From assembly GCA_016929595.1 (NCBI GenBank), contig JAFGIN010000113.1:1-64000 (forward strand): 64,000 nt of DNA, in the 5' to 3' direction. This document shows, in pieces, positions 46,753-55,198 of the stretch. This stretch comes from Chitinispirillaceae bacterium. Its GTDB lineage: Bacteria; Fibrobacterota; Chitinivibrionia; Chitinivibrionales; Chitinispirillaceae. Within the stretch, counting starts at the first letter, position 1. Each line of letters starts with the position of its first letter. Below the pieces are notes generated by a model. That model did no database searches. It was given only the letters and a program-made list of their open reading frames with translations, and was not told the origin of the DNA. Made by a program: the position numbers and the translations under genes.

Positions 46753-46780
46753 CATTTAAACAGCTCCCCCTGTTTAAATG
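46753..46780. repeat. Hairpin between the chemoreceptor and porin genes
   Basis: CATTTAAACAG (46753-46763) and CTGTTTAAATG (46770-46780) form a perfect 11-bp stem with a six-base, C-rich loop. There is no T tract on either strand. It may be an RNA processing or stabilising hairpin that lets porin and receptor be made at different levels. Confidence 0.65.
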
Positions 46781-46798
46781 GCAAACATTTATGGCTTT

Positions 46799-48373
46799 CT
46801 ACAATACGAATTGTTCGACAGTTGCAGTTAATTCTTCGGAAAGTTTTTGCAGTTCTTTTACGCTGGTATCAATCTCTTCCGCTCCTCCGGCAGTGGTAGA
46901 TGCAGCGTTTTCAACAGTGGTAAAACTGCTTGAAATGTGCGCCATCTCTTCAGCCCAGAGCGAAACATCTTTTGAGATATTTTCGGCATTTGAGGATGTC
47001 TTGCTGCCGATCTGTGCAATGCCATTGACTGTCACACTCTGCTGTTCGACTGATGCGGCAATCGAATGAGAGATATTTTTAATTTCATCAACAACCCCGG
47101 TTACATCAGACATTGCAACGACAGCATTATCCGCTTTCGATTGGATCCCCTCAATCTGATGGGCGATCTGATGAGTGGCATTATCAATTTTTTGCGCAAG
47201 CTGCTTGACTTCCTGTGCTACCACAGCAAACCCTTTTCCGTAAGTTCCGGCATTAGCCGCTTCGATAGTTGCATTAAGCGAAAGGAGTTTCGTCTGTTGT
47301 GCAATTGTGTTTATAAAATCATTAATAGTACTTATCTCTTTAGCAGCTGCGCCAAGGGCCTGCATTACACTCAGAGTTTCATTGACTTTGATTGATGCGG
47401 ATTCAGCAATCCTGAATTCATTATTACAGTTCTTTGCAACTTCGTTCAGCGAACTGTTCATCTCCTCAATTGATGCAGCTACGGTCTGAATTGATAACGT
47501 AACCTCGTTGGAGGAACTTTTGATATTATCCATCCTGCCAATTGCATCATTGATAGTTCCTGCTACTGATTTTGACTTTTCAGCCATCACCGTTGAATTA
47601 TCGCTCATGGTATTAGCAACTGATGATAAGGTCGTAATTGCTGCGGAAATTCTTTCTGCTCCATTGGATGTGACCGACAGTGACTGTTGAAGAGATTCGA
47701 TTGCAGTATTTACAGCTCTTGCCATTATAGCTGTTTCATCAACAGAATCAACATTACACTTCTGTTTCAGGTTTCTTTTACCAAGGGCTTCCATTGCATG
47801 TTGAACAGCCGCAAGCGGCTTTACTATTCGTGTACTGAATATTAATGAAACAACAATCGACATAATTGACAATAAAACCCCAATACCCAGCATAAGGAAA
47901 AAAGATGCTGAGACATTTGTATCGATGGTTTTCATAGATACACCTACAACGACGGTACCATATGCTTGTTTTCCGAATTTTATGGGCGTAGCTTTTTCAA
48001 TAAATTTACCATTGGTAGTAGGCTTTTCATCGAATTTATCGCGAGTTTCCGGAACAGATACACTGTCGGGGTTATAAGCACTTAAAAACTTATTATTGTT
48101 ATCATATATAAGGATGTAGGCGACATCCCCGACTCCTTTCGCAACATTAAACCCTTCTGCAATAGCATCAAAGCGGTCGGAATCAAGCGCAACCCCAAGC
48201 CCGAATCCAAGCAGATCCGCTGTTGCAGTCACCTGCTCAGAGAGGACCTTAGTCAATTCGCTTCGCTTGTTGGTTGGGAAGTAAATGAGTGTAAAAATGC
48301 TCATCAGTAATACGGCAGAAACTGGTAACAGGGCGATTTTGTTTTTTAATCTGCTTCTGAAAAATGAAAACAT
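46799..48373 (-). CDS. Methyl-accepting chemotaxis protein
   Basis: 524 residues. Membrane helices about 12-30 and 180-200 enclose a short periplasmic sensor of single-Cache type (about 35-175, GVGDVAYILIYDNNNKFLSAY). HAMP (about 200-255), then a signalling coiled coil with the hairpin tip IAQQTKLLSLNATIEAANAG and GKGFAVVAQEVKQLAQ. It should feed a CheA/CheW array controlling motility or another output. The porin and the binding protein follow on the same strand, suggesting one ligand is imported, captured and sensed. No che gene is present here. Confidence 0.95.
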   Translation of the reverse strand: MFSFFRSRLKNKIALLPVSAVLLMSIFTLIYFPTNKRSELTKVLSEQVTATADLLGFGLGVALDSDRFDAIAEGFNVAKGVGDVAYILIYDNNNKFLSAYNPDSVSVPETRDKFDEKPTTNGKFIEKATPIKFGKQAYGTVVVGVSMKTIDTNVSASFFLMLGIGVLLSIMSIVVSLIFSTRIVKPLAAVQHAMEALGKRNLKQKCNVDSVDETAIMARAVNTAIESLQQSLSVTSNGAERISAAITTLSSVANTMSDNSTVMAEKSKSVAGTINDAIGRMDNIKSSSNEVTLSIQTVAASIEEMNSSLNEVAKNCNNEFRIAESASIKVNETLSVMQALGAAAKEISTINDFINTIAQQTKLLSLNATIEAANAGTYGKGFAVVAQEVKQLAQKIDNATHQIAHQIEGIQSKADNAVVAMSDVTGVVDEIKNISHSIAASVEQQSVTVNGIAQIGSKTSSNAENISKDVSLWAEEMAHISSSFTTVENAASTTAGGAEEIDTSVKELQKLSEELTATVEQFVL

Positions 48374-48695
48374 TCTTGTCTTACCAATTCAATTAAAAGG
48401 ATTTCAACCACTTTAAATATTAACCATCTTACAATTTTTTTTGAGTTTAATCAAGAAAAATGTATCGTTATTATTCATAAAGATTTTTAAACTTTCTATC
48501 CGCTGTTTGAGTAAAAACATCTCGTGGTGGTTCCAGCTCTGAATATGCAGCATTATTTTTTTTAGAAGCTAAAACTAACCAGGTGTGATATAATTAGAGG
48601 TAGACCGCTACACAATACCCCCCTATGAAATAGTATCCAGATAAACAGAACTTTTTGTATATTTAAGATAACACATAGAAAAAAGGAGCTCTCAC
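48374..48695. other. Divergent region upstream of the lipoprotein gene
   Basis: No gene. It carries an extended -10 candidate for the plus-strand lipoprotein at 48586-48594, and on the minus strand a weak TTGATT, 17 bp, TAAGAT pair upstream of the chemoreceptor. Confidence 0.45.
48586..48594 (+). promoter_or_regulatory. Extended -10 promoter candidate
   Basis: TGATATAAT, i.e. TG-N-TATAAT, about 100 bases before the lipoprotein start. There is no good -35, as is common for extended -10 promoters. The long leader makes this tentative. Confidence 0.35.
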
Positions 48696-49814
48696 ATGAT
48701 TAAACGACTGACATACCTGCTCTCTTCACTCGTAGTCTCAACATTGTTGACAAGTTGCAGTATCGATCGTCTTGAAGCGATAAATTTTCCTGAATCTGCA
48801 AAAACCGGGGAGACAATCTCTGTAACCATGGTAAATGCTTACACCTATTTAAGTATTTCACAAAAAGTCATGGATGGTTTTGCTGCGCAGCGGGACAATG
48901 TTCATCTTATGATCAGAGTTCCGGATGGATACGAAGTTACAAGTGTAAAAAGTGTAGTTATTCGTGATCTCGATATCAATTCCATATTTGGTAAGTTCAA
49001 TGATCCTGGCACTCTGGCACCACTGGTTCTTCAATATATGTCCCAGTTAACTGCCATGAGCAGAGATGCAAATCTTGACAGCCAGTTTAAAGGACTGACC
49101 TTTGAAGCGCATTCTGCTAAAGACCGGAATAATTCAGTCCAGGTCTCCACAGATCAGGGAAGCTGGACGGGTTACAGCGCACCATTCGGAGTCTCCCTGA
49201 AAGCTGGAGATATGCTGGATACAGTTGTTGTTATAGACTCTTTGTTGAGTCTTGCGGAACAGATGGGTGTTGATGCTTCATCGATTAATCTGGATTCTAT
49301 CATTCAAGAACAGGGAATCCCAATTCAACTGGACAGTATTGCGTTCACGACAGTCCCGGCTTTGATACAGGTAACCCTTAAAACGAAAAATACCATTGGA
49401 AAGGATACGATCTACTTCTATTCAACTACCGCATCAGAATTCCCTACATCAACAGATATTCAAGATGAATCCACAATCGATCTGGGAAGTATGCTCTTTG
49501 CTGAACTTAATGTATCAGATGGTTCGTCGATAAAAAGCCCTTCAGTAAAAACGGAATCCAGTACATTCAGGCTGAGTAAAAATGCAGGAAACTGCAAAAT
49601 TTTCTATAAGCTTAACAATACAGAGTTCAGTCCATCTGTTTCAATTTACTCCCCATTGGGAATTCTGGTCAGAACAATTCAACTCACTTCAGATGGCTAT
49701 GGCAATTGGGATTACACTGACAAAAACGGTGGCAGGGTAAGTGCGGGACGATACTTTGCTGCTGTAAACAAAAGCCATGGTAGCAATGTTTTGCCAATTG
49801 ATGTAATCCGCTGA
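48696..49814 (+). CDS. Lipoprotein with FlgD-like C-terminal tail
   Basis: 372 residues; ATG with AAGGAGCT upstream. Lipobox LTSC. The body has no recognised domain (beta- and helix-mixed). The last 70 residues (KIFYKLNNTEFSPSVSIYSPLGILVRTI, then WDYTDKNGGRVSAGRYFAAV) match the FlgD/type IX sorting-like beta tail seen in several neighbours. A surface role is likely; function unknown. Confidence 0.82.
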   Translation: MIKRLTYLLSSLVVSTLLTSCSIDRLEAINFPESAKTGETISVTMVNAYTYLSISQKVMDGFAAQRDNVHLMIRVPDGYEVTSVKSVVIRDLDINSIFGKFNDPGTLAPLVLQYMSQLTAMSRDANLDSQFKGLTFEAHSAKDRNNSVQVSTDQGSWTGYSAPFGVSLKAGDMLDTVVVIDSLLSLAEQMGVDASSINLDSIIQEQGIPIQLDSIAFTTVPALIQVTLKTKNTIGKDTIYFYSTTASEFPTSTDIQDESTIDLGSMLFAELNVSDGSSIKSPSVKTESSTFRLSKNAGNCKIFYKLNNTEFSPSVSIYSPLGILVRTIQLTSDGYGNWDYTDKNGGRVSAGRYFAAVNKSHGSNVLPIDVIR

Positions 49815-49839
49815 TTATGAAATTTTAAACTGCAAATGA

Positions 49840-49895
49840 CGATCAGCGGACAGTGAACTGTCATCCTGGTGTTCCATTTCACTTTTCGCTGATCG
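49840..49895 (+). repeat. Long hairpin downstream of lipoprotein gene
   Basis: Arms CGATCAGCGGACAGTGAA (49840-49857) and TTCACTTTTCGCTGATCG (49878-49895) pair at 16 of 18 positions. It follows the lipoprotein stop by about 26 bases and is trailed by GTTTAAAA, so it may terminate that message, but the T run is weak. Confidence 0.6.
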
Positions 49896-50178
49896 GTTTA
49901 AAAGCTACATGAAATAGCCCATTCAATTTTCCAATAAGAAATTTAACACAGAGATTCGGAGTATTTTTCAAGTTAACCATTCACTTCTCTCTATCTTTTT
50001 TTCCTCCGCACCTCTCCCCATGTCTTCTGCGAGCTCTGCTTTTAGATTACATTGCGCAGCAACAAGCATCTGTCCCACACTTTTTTTTGTTACATTTATC
50101 TCTATATTTATCAATATTTTACGATAGATGATCAACACAAACATTGTTCTTTTGAATACATAGATTGCTCCGTATTTA

Positions 50179-50207
50179 TTGACAATCCCAAATCAATACT
50201 CTATATT
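50179..50207 (+). promoter_or_regulatory. Promoter of the TIGR02147-lipoprotein pair
   Basis: TTGACA at 50179-50184, 17-bp spacer, TATATT at 50202-50207, about 93 bases before the TTG start of the TIGR02147 gene. Confidence 0.6.
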
Positions 50208-50299
50208 ATGTTCATATAAACGATATACCATCTCACATTCTGACATCATAAAAAACTTTTTTCGTAAGGTTATCGTATTTTTCCGGTAAGGAGGAACTA

Positions 50300-51145
50300 T
50301 TGAAATCAATTTTTGAATATATGGATTACCGGGAATTTCTTCATCACACATTTGATGAAAAAAAACAGAAGCATGATTTTTATTCTTATCGCCTGTTTTC
50401 TCAGAAAGCCGGATTTAAATCTCCTAACTTTTTAAAACTCGTGATAGATGGTGATCGCAATTTAACCAAAGAAAGCGTCTTTAAGGTCGCAAAAGCATTC
50501 AGTTTAAATAAAAAGGAAACAGACTATTTTGAAAATCTCGTTTTTCTGAACCAGAGTAAAACCCTTGAAGAGAAAAACAGGTATCTCACAAAACTGATAA
50601 GACACCGTGAGAAAAATAACCCGCGAACACTCGAGAAATCTGAATATTCTTACTACTCAAACTGGTACAATCCCATAATTCATGAATTGATAACAGCCAA
50701 AAACTTTGATGATGATTTCAAAAAGCTTGGTGCAATGGTTGTACCACCGATCAGCGCACTTGAAGCTGAGAAATCAGCATCTCTTCTTAAAGATCTTAAT
50801 CTTATCCGAAAAAACGGCAATGGCTCCTACGTTAAAACATCTGCGACACTCACTACCGGACCACAGGTTCGTTCAGTTGCAGTTGCCAACTATCACAAAT
50901 CGATGATCCAGCTTGCATCTGAATCGATTGAACGTTTTTCATCTGAAAAGCGGGACATTACCAGTGTAACACTGAGCGTATCTGAAGCCACAACACATTT
51001 AATTGTCGAAAAGTTACGAGTTTTACGTCAGGAACTACTTGAAATCGCTGAATCAGAAAAAAAACCAGAAAAGATTCTTCAGGTAAATTTTCAATTATTC
51101 CCTCTTACGGAAAATTTTGACACACCGGAGGACAGTACATGTTAA
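50300..51145 (+). CDS. TIGR02147-family protein
   Basis: 281 residues from a TTG start with AAGGAGG upstream. The family pattern is plain: FEYMDYREFLHHTFDEKK, YRLFSQKAGFKSPNFLKLVIDGDRNLT, an N-terminal helix-turn-helix-like part, and the late LSVSEATTHLIVEKLRVLRQELLEIAE. TIGR02147 proteins form large paralogous sets in Fibrobacter and some predators; the fold suggests a DNA-binding regulator, but no function is established. The last seven bases overlap the next gene, a lipoprotein, so the two are coupled. Confidence 0.92.
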   Translation: MKSIFEYMDYREFLHHTFDEKKQKHDFYSYRLFSQKAGFKSPNFLKLVIDGDRNLTKESVFKVAKAFSLNKKETDYFENLVFLNQSKTLEEKNRYLTKLIRHREKNNPRTLEKSEYSYYSNWYNPIIHELITAKNFDDDFKKLGAMVVPPISALEAEKSASLLKDLNLIRKNGNGSYVKTSATLTTGPQVRSVAVANYHKSMIQLASESIERFSSEKRDITSVTLSVSEATTHLIVEKLRVLRQELLEIAESEKKPEKILQVNFQLFPLTENFDTPEDSTC

Positions 51146-52542
51146 ATAAACTAATCAACACCTGGTTTCATATTACCATTATGTTACTGCCTGTTCTCTG
51201 TGTCAAATGCAGCAGTCCTGTTTCCGGTGTCGAAACGGGAAATCCGGTAATGACCGCGTGCGCAAAAACAGCACTGAACCTGCTCAGCAATAATACTGTA
51301 TGGCAACCGGAAAGTTACCTCATCAGTGGAAAAGACCAGCTTGACCCTAATTCGATTGTTTCAAAACAGCCCCAATCACTATCCAAACGAACAGCCTCGA
51401 CAGATTCTACCAGTTATGATGTTACAAAACCAGCAATAGTAAAACGCGTCGATACTATTATTAATGTATCTAAAGTATATGTAAACGATACCATTACAAG
51501 GACCTCTCTGAAATCAGATACATCGCTTCTTACGAGATCTGACCTATCTAACGACAGCGCCACAGTCATCACCGATAAAACTGTCTCTGAACTGATTTTT
51601 GTCGTCGATACAGTATTCGTTTATGATACAGTTACCGTTACGCATTATGATACTATCGCAAAATGGGGAGAAATAGCATCACCCAACAATACCACATCCG
51701 GAAATAAAGTCACAATTTACCAACCAACGCCAACAGTTACAGCCGAATCAGATGCCATGAATGTATACCTGAAGGTAATATCTCAATCTGGAATGTATAG
51801 CATCCCGGCCTCATTTACAAGCAATACAAACGAAACCTACTCACGCATCAGCCGTTCAGGTACCATCGCTTCCATAACTATTTTTGAAGAGTACAGTGAT
51901 GCGGATGGTGATGGTAATCTTCTATCTTCAACGGAAAACAATATTCCCTTGATAAATCTTATGGCTTCCTATTCTCTTTCTAATAGTAAGCAATCGCTAT
52001 CTGTTCGTTTTGACCCCGGTAAAGATCGGACATTTTCAAATACAGCTGATAACCATATCCATTCACTCCATAAAGAGATGAAATCCGGAGATGTGACCAG
52101 TGAAAAGATTAGCTACACACAGATACATACGAATGGTGGAGAAGAAAACTTCTCGCTCACACTTCTCAGGATGCCGCAGAACGATTCGGTTTTACTGGAA
52201 ACAACCGATTTTTCTTTATTCGTTTCTGATCCGGCCTCCGGCACAACTAACAATTCTAATGAACTGGTTAAAGCGCATTATGCTGCACAATATCAAAATC
52301 GCAGTTTAAAATCCTTGGACCTGAGTGTCATTCCCAATTCGAAAATTAATGCAACATCAACCGCATCAAAAGCGGCACTGAAGATATTTGTTGATTATGG
52401 TAAAGGATCGACGGGAATCTTTGAAGGCAGTGTAGACTATATCAGCAAGACGGTGTCCGGTGTCTATTCCGAAAATGGTAACGAATTCGAATTCAATTAT
52501 GATGGAACTTCGGAGGTAAGTGACTTTGAAATTAAGAAGTGA
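51139..52542 (+). CDS. Lipoprotein partner of the TIGR02147 gene
   Basis: 467 residues. Signal peptide with lipobox VKC-S, followed by GVETGNP, a motif I would expect to recur in paralogues. The body is Thr/Ser/Asp-rich with repeated DTI/DTV phrases (residues about 110-180), then beta-rich sequence with an acidic EEYSDADGDGNL that looks like a calcium-binding loop. No family recognised. Because translation is coupled to the regulator, the pair may be a cell-surface protein and its own controller. Confidence 0.85.
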   Translation: MLNKLINTWFHITIMLLPVLCVKCSSPVSGVETGNPVMTACAKTALNLLSNNTVWQPESYLISGKDQLDPNSIVSKQPQSLSKRTASTDSTSYDVTKPAIVKRVDTIINVSKVYVNDTITRTSLKSDTSLLTRSDLSNDSATVITDKTVSELIFVVDTVFVYDTVTVTHYDTIAKWGEIASPNNTTSGNKVTIYQPTPTVTAESDAMNVYLKVISQSGMYSIPASFTSNTNETYSRISRSGTIASITIFEEYSDADGDGNLLSSTENNIPLINLMASYSLSNSKQSLSVRFDPGKDRTFSNTADNHIHSLHKEMKSGDVTSEKISYTQIHTNGGEENFSLTLLRMPQNDSVLLETTDFSLFVSDPASGTTNNSNELVKAHYAAQYQNRSLKSLDLSVIPNSKINATSTASKAALKIFVDYGKGSTGIFEGSVDYISKTVSGVYSENGNEFEFNYDGTSEVSDFEIKK

Positions 52543-52921
52543 AAGATATTTGGAGTTAATATATCAATAAAGGGCAATACAATATTAATGAGACACAGTA
52601 TCCAAGAAATGTGGATTTTTATTATCGTATCAGACTCACTGCCATTGAGGGCAAAAAAAGGAATCCGCAAAAGTTCCTGAGATCAAGTGATACATAAGAG
52701 TATTGCATGGGTGCTCTGATCAAGACCACCTTTCTTTCAATGATTCAACCCATTCCTCACCACTTCCCGAAATTTCCATCAAAACTTACTGTTCATTGTA
52801 ATTTAGCGAGTGAAAATGAGTGCCAGTTGTTATGCGCACCCATATATAGCAACAAATAATTTAAAGATACAACACACCTCCCCTTTTGAAAAATACCGAT
52901 TTATACAAGGAGGCTTGATAA
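52543..52921. other. Convergent noncoding region
   Basis: Between the lipoprotein and the small minus-strand gene. No gene, strong hairpin or T tract was found. Confidence 0.45.
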
Positions 52922-53188
52922 TCAAAGGACTTTCTTTACAACAACTGCACCATCGGCAGGAGGTACGCCCAGTACTTTTTGGACAATCTCTTTCACGATA
53001 TCAGCATTTGGAGCATCCCAGTCGCAAATACCCTTACCGTTTTCGTCAACGAAAGTTCCATTAAATTTCACATCAGGATAGTCTTTCACTACCGTATTAA
53101 TCTTTGAAGTAATCCCTTGCGCTTCTTCATTGCTCAATGAAGGAAGTCTGCCGTTTTCTGTAAAATGAAATACTAATACTTTAGCCAC
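52922..53188 (-). CDS. Small DUF4242-like protein
   Basis: 88 residues from a GTG start with AAAGGAGG upstream, an excellent ribosome site. A ferredoxin-like alpha/beta fold is suggested by KVLVFHFT...VKFNGTFVDENGKGICDWDAPNADIV; the CDWDAP segment is as seen in DUF4242 proteins. No signal peptide, so cytoplasmic. Function unknown. Stands alone. Confidence 0.82.
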   Translation of the reverse strand: MAKVLVFHFTENGRLPSLSNEEAQGITSKINTVVKDYPDVKFNGTFVDENGKGICDWDAPNADIVKEIVQKVLGVPPADGAVVVKKVL

Positions 53189-53688
53189 AAAACCTCCTTT
53201 AGAAAATTTGATTACTTTTGCATGTTAACAAAATGCAACGTGATTATTATTTTGCTCTTGCAAACCACAGGAGACAACATTTTACAATCAGATGCAATTG
53301 AGCTGATAGTACTTTTGATCTTTTTTACTTATAAGTTCAATATAGTGCTTGCACTGTCTACTTTCAACTATTTCTGATGAAATTTTCGGGGAAATTAGCA
53401 ACCTTTTTTTTAAAATGCAGTATCAAATTGTCAAAAAGCGGGACACAATTATCTGGTTATTACAGAGGCTTTCAAAGCGAATTTTGAAAAACACACTTTA
53501 AATGCATGCTGTTAGCTATTAGCAAAAAAGATGCTGTTGTCTTTGCTAATAGCCAAATAGCTAAATGCAAATAGTTACCTTGTTTATGATTTTTCAGGAC
53601 AAAAACAACTACTAACTGCTATTTTCGTTTCTTTCCATTTGCTGCGATATTTCAGCACCATTCTTGGATTTTCGTGTAGAAGCAATAA
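53189..53688. other. Noncoding region with dispersed repeat
   Basis: No gene supported. Copy B of the dispersed hairpin repeat lies at 53511-53576. The stretch is AT-rich and includes the promoter side of the DUF4242-like gene. Confidence 0.5.
53511..53576 (-). repeat. Dispersed hairpin repeat, copy B
   Basis: Reverse complement matches 234-302 with a few changes (AACTATTTGCATTTAGCTAT...TTTTTTGCTAATAGCTAAC). The arms GCTATTAGCAAA and TTTGCTAATAGC within it form a hairpin. It lies about 110 bases beyond the xylanase stop. Confidence 0.6.
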
Positions 53689-54954
53689 TCACTGCAATGT
53701 ATTGATTGTTTCAGCATGATAACCTCTGATGTCTATTAAGTAACATCCATGAGCAGATTTCAAGGGTGAGAGGTTAATTACTTTACCAATTTCGAATCGT
53801 GAAGAAATCACTCTTCCCTGCAGATCATATACTTTCAAAGGTATTTCAGATGAAACTGAATTTCCGCTGGAAACGATGGTAAATGGGATCTTATTGATTG
53901 CTGTTTTCGAAAACATTTTTGTATTCATACTCATAAAATCATTTGGTGGATTTGGATTTTTCTTTACATAATTAATCAACCATGTCAGAGCCGGTCGTTC
54001 CGAGCCGGATGAATTCAACAGACCGGTACCATTTCGCCAGGTGCTTCCGACAATATATCCCCAGTAAGTAACACCAACAATTTTTGGATGATTCCAAAAC
54101 ATGGTAAACTGCTCCTCCATAATACGTTTTTGTGCAGCATCATTACTTTCACCAATATCATATTCAGTTACAAAAATTGGGTATCCAACCGCAGCGATTT
54201 TGTCGATATTGGATTTTACCGTTGCGGTTTTAACTTTCCATGCATCGTGCGCCTGAACTCCGATTGCATCCATTGGTGCATTGGCAGCTTTCATTGCTTT
54301 TGCCATATTCACCTGCCAGTTTACTTCGTTATTCCATTCAATGGTATTGTAGTCGTTGTATATCAGAACAGCATTAGGCCACCGTTCACGGGCCATCTTA
54401 AAAGCCTTGATCATCCAGTCGTAACCTGTTTTCCCAGTTCCACCAAGTGCATTTTTAAGTGATGTCGGAGGTGGTGCGTGTCTACCCCCATTCGATTCGT
54501 AGGCTTCGTTGATTACATCAATCATCTGCACATCCGGATACCTCTTGGCTGCTTCATCAAACCATTCGGTAACTTCCTCCAGCTGCTCTTCCTGAGAGAG
54601 CCTGTTCATCCATGACGATGGATACTGGCTGCCCCATACCAGGGTATGAAATTTCCAGGGAATATTGTTCTCTTTTGCAAAAGCTGCAATTTTATCGGTT
54701 CCACCCCAGTTCATCCGGTCGCGAGTTCCCTCTACGGATGCCCACTTGCTCTCATTTTCACCAGTTATCTGGTTCCAGTATTTTAGAAAATCTGAACGGA
54801 CAGCATTTCTGGTAGTGATATTTCCAAGAAATTTATTAGCACCCTTTGCCGGTTGAGCAAACACTTGATTCGTAATATGCAAAATAAAAATTATACAGAT
54901 TAAAAATATCCGTACAGGATTTTGCATCTGAATTCGAATGCTACGCAATACCAT
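53689..54954 (-). CDS. Secreted GH10 endo-1,4-beta-xylanase
   Basis: 421 residues from the ATG at 54954, chosen for GGGGG upstream and a signal peptide; earlier in-frame starts lack both. Signal peptide ending VFAQ. GH10 barrel (about 40-345) with acid/base Glu near residue 150 (DVINEAYE) and nucleophile Glu near 264 (FVTEYDIG), plus WKFHTLVWGSQYPSW-type substrate loops. A C-terminal type IX/FlgD-like tail (IPLKVYDLQGRVISS) follows. It cleaves xylan outside the cell. Confidence 0.95.
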   Translation of the reverse strand: MVLRSIRIQMQNPVRIFLICIIFILHITNQVFAQPAKGANKFLGNITTRNAVRSDFLKYWNQITGENESKWASVEGTRDRMNWGGTDKIAAFAKENNIPWKFHTLVWGSQYPSSWMNRLSQEEQLEEVTEWFDEAAKRYPDVQMIDVINEAYESNGGRHAPPPTSLKNALGGTGKTGYDWMIKAFKMARERWPNAVLIYNDYNTIEWNNEVNWQVNMAKAMKAANAPMDAIGVQAHDAWKVKTATVKSNIDKIAAVGYPIFVTEYDIGESNDAAQKRIMEEQFTMFWNHPKIVGVTYWGYIVGSTWRNGTGLLNSSGSERPALTWLINYVKKNPNPPNDFMSMNTKMFSKTAINKIPFTIVSSGNSVSSEIPLKVYDLQGRVISSRFEIGKVINLSPLKSAHGCYLIDIRGYHAETINTLQ

Positions 54955-55198
54955 TATAAACCCCCTGAGAAAAAAACTTAAAACGGCGAAAATGTAATAC
55001 CTTCCAAGCGCTGCTGCAGAAAGCCCTTTCCAAAAATGTAGCGAAAAAGGTATTGAAATGGAGGACATTTGTTCACTATTATGTAATGTTTCATGGACTT
55101 GAATGTCCACAATCAGCCTTGCGTTTTTTAGGTGACAGTATACAGGTAATGCGATTTAGGTCTAATTTATAAGCAGATGTTCTACTATGCAGCCATGA

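Larger units (their letters stand above)
49815..50299. other. Noncoding region between lipoprotein and TIGR02147 genes
   Basis: Contains a long hairpin at 49840-49895 and a well-formed promoter at 50179-50207. No gene supported. Confidence 0.5.
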
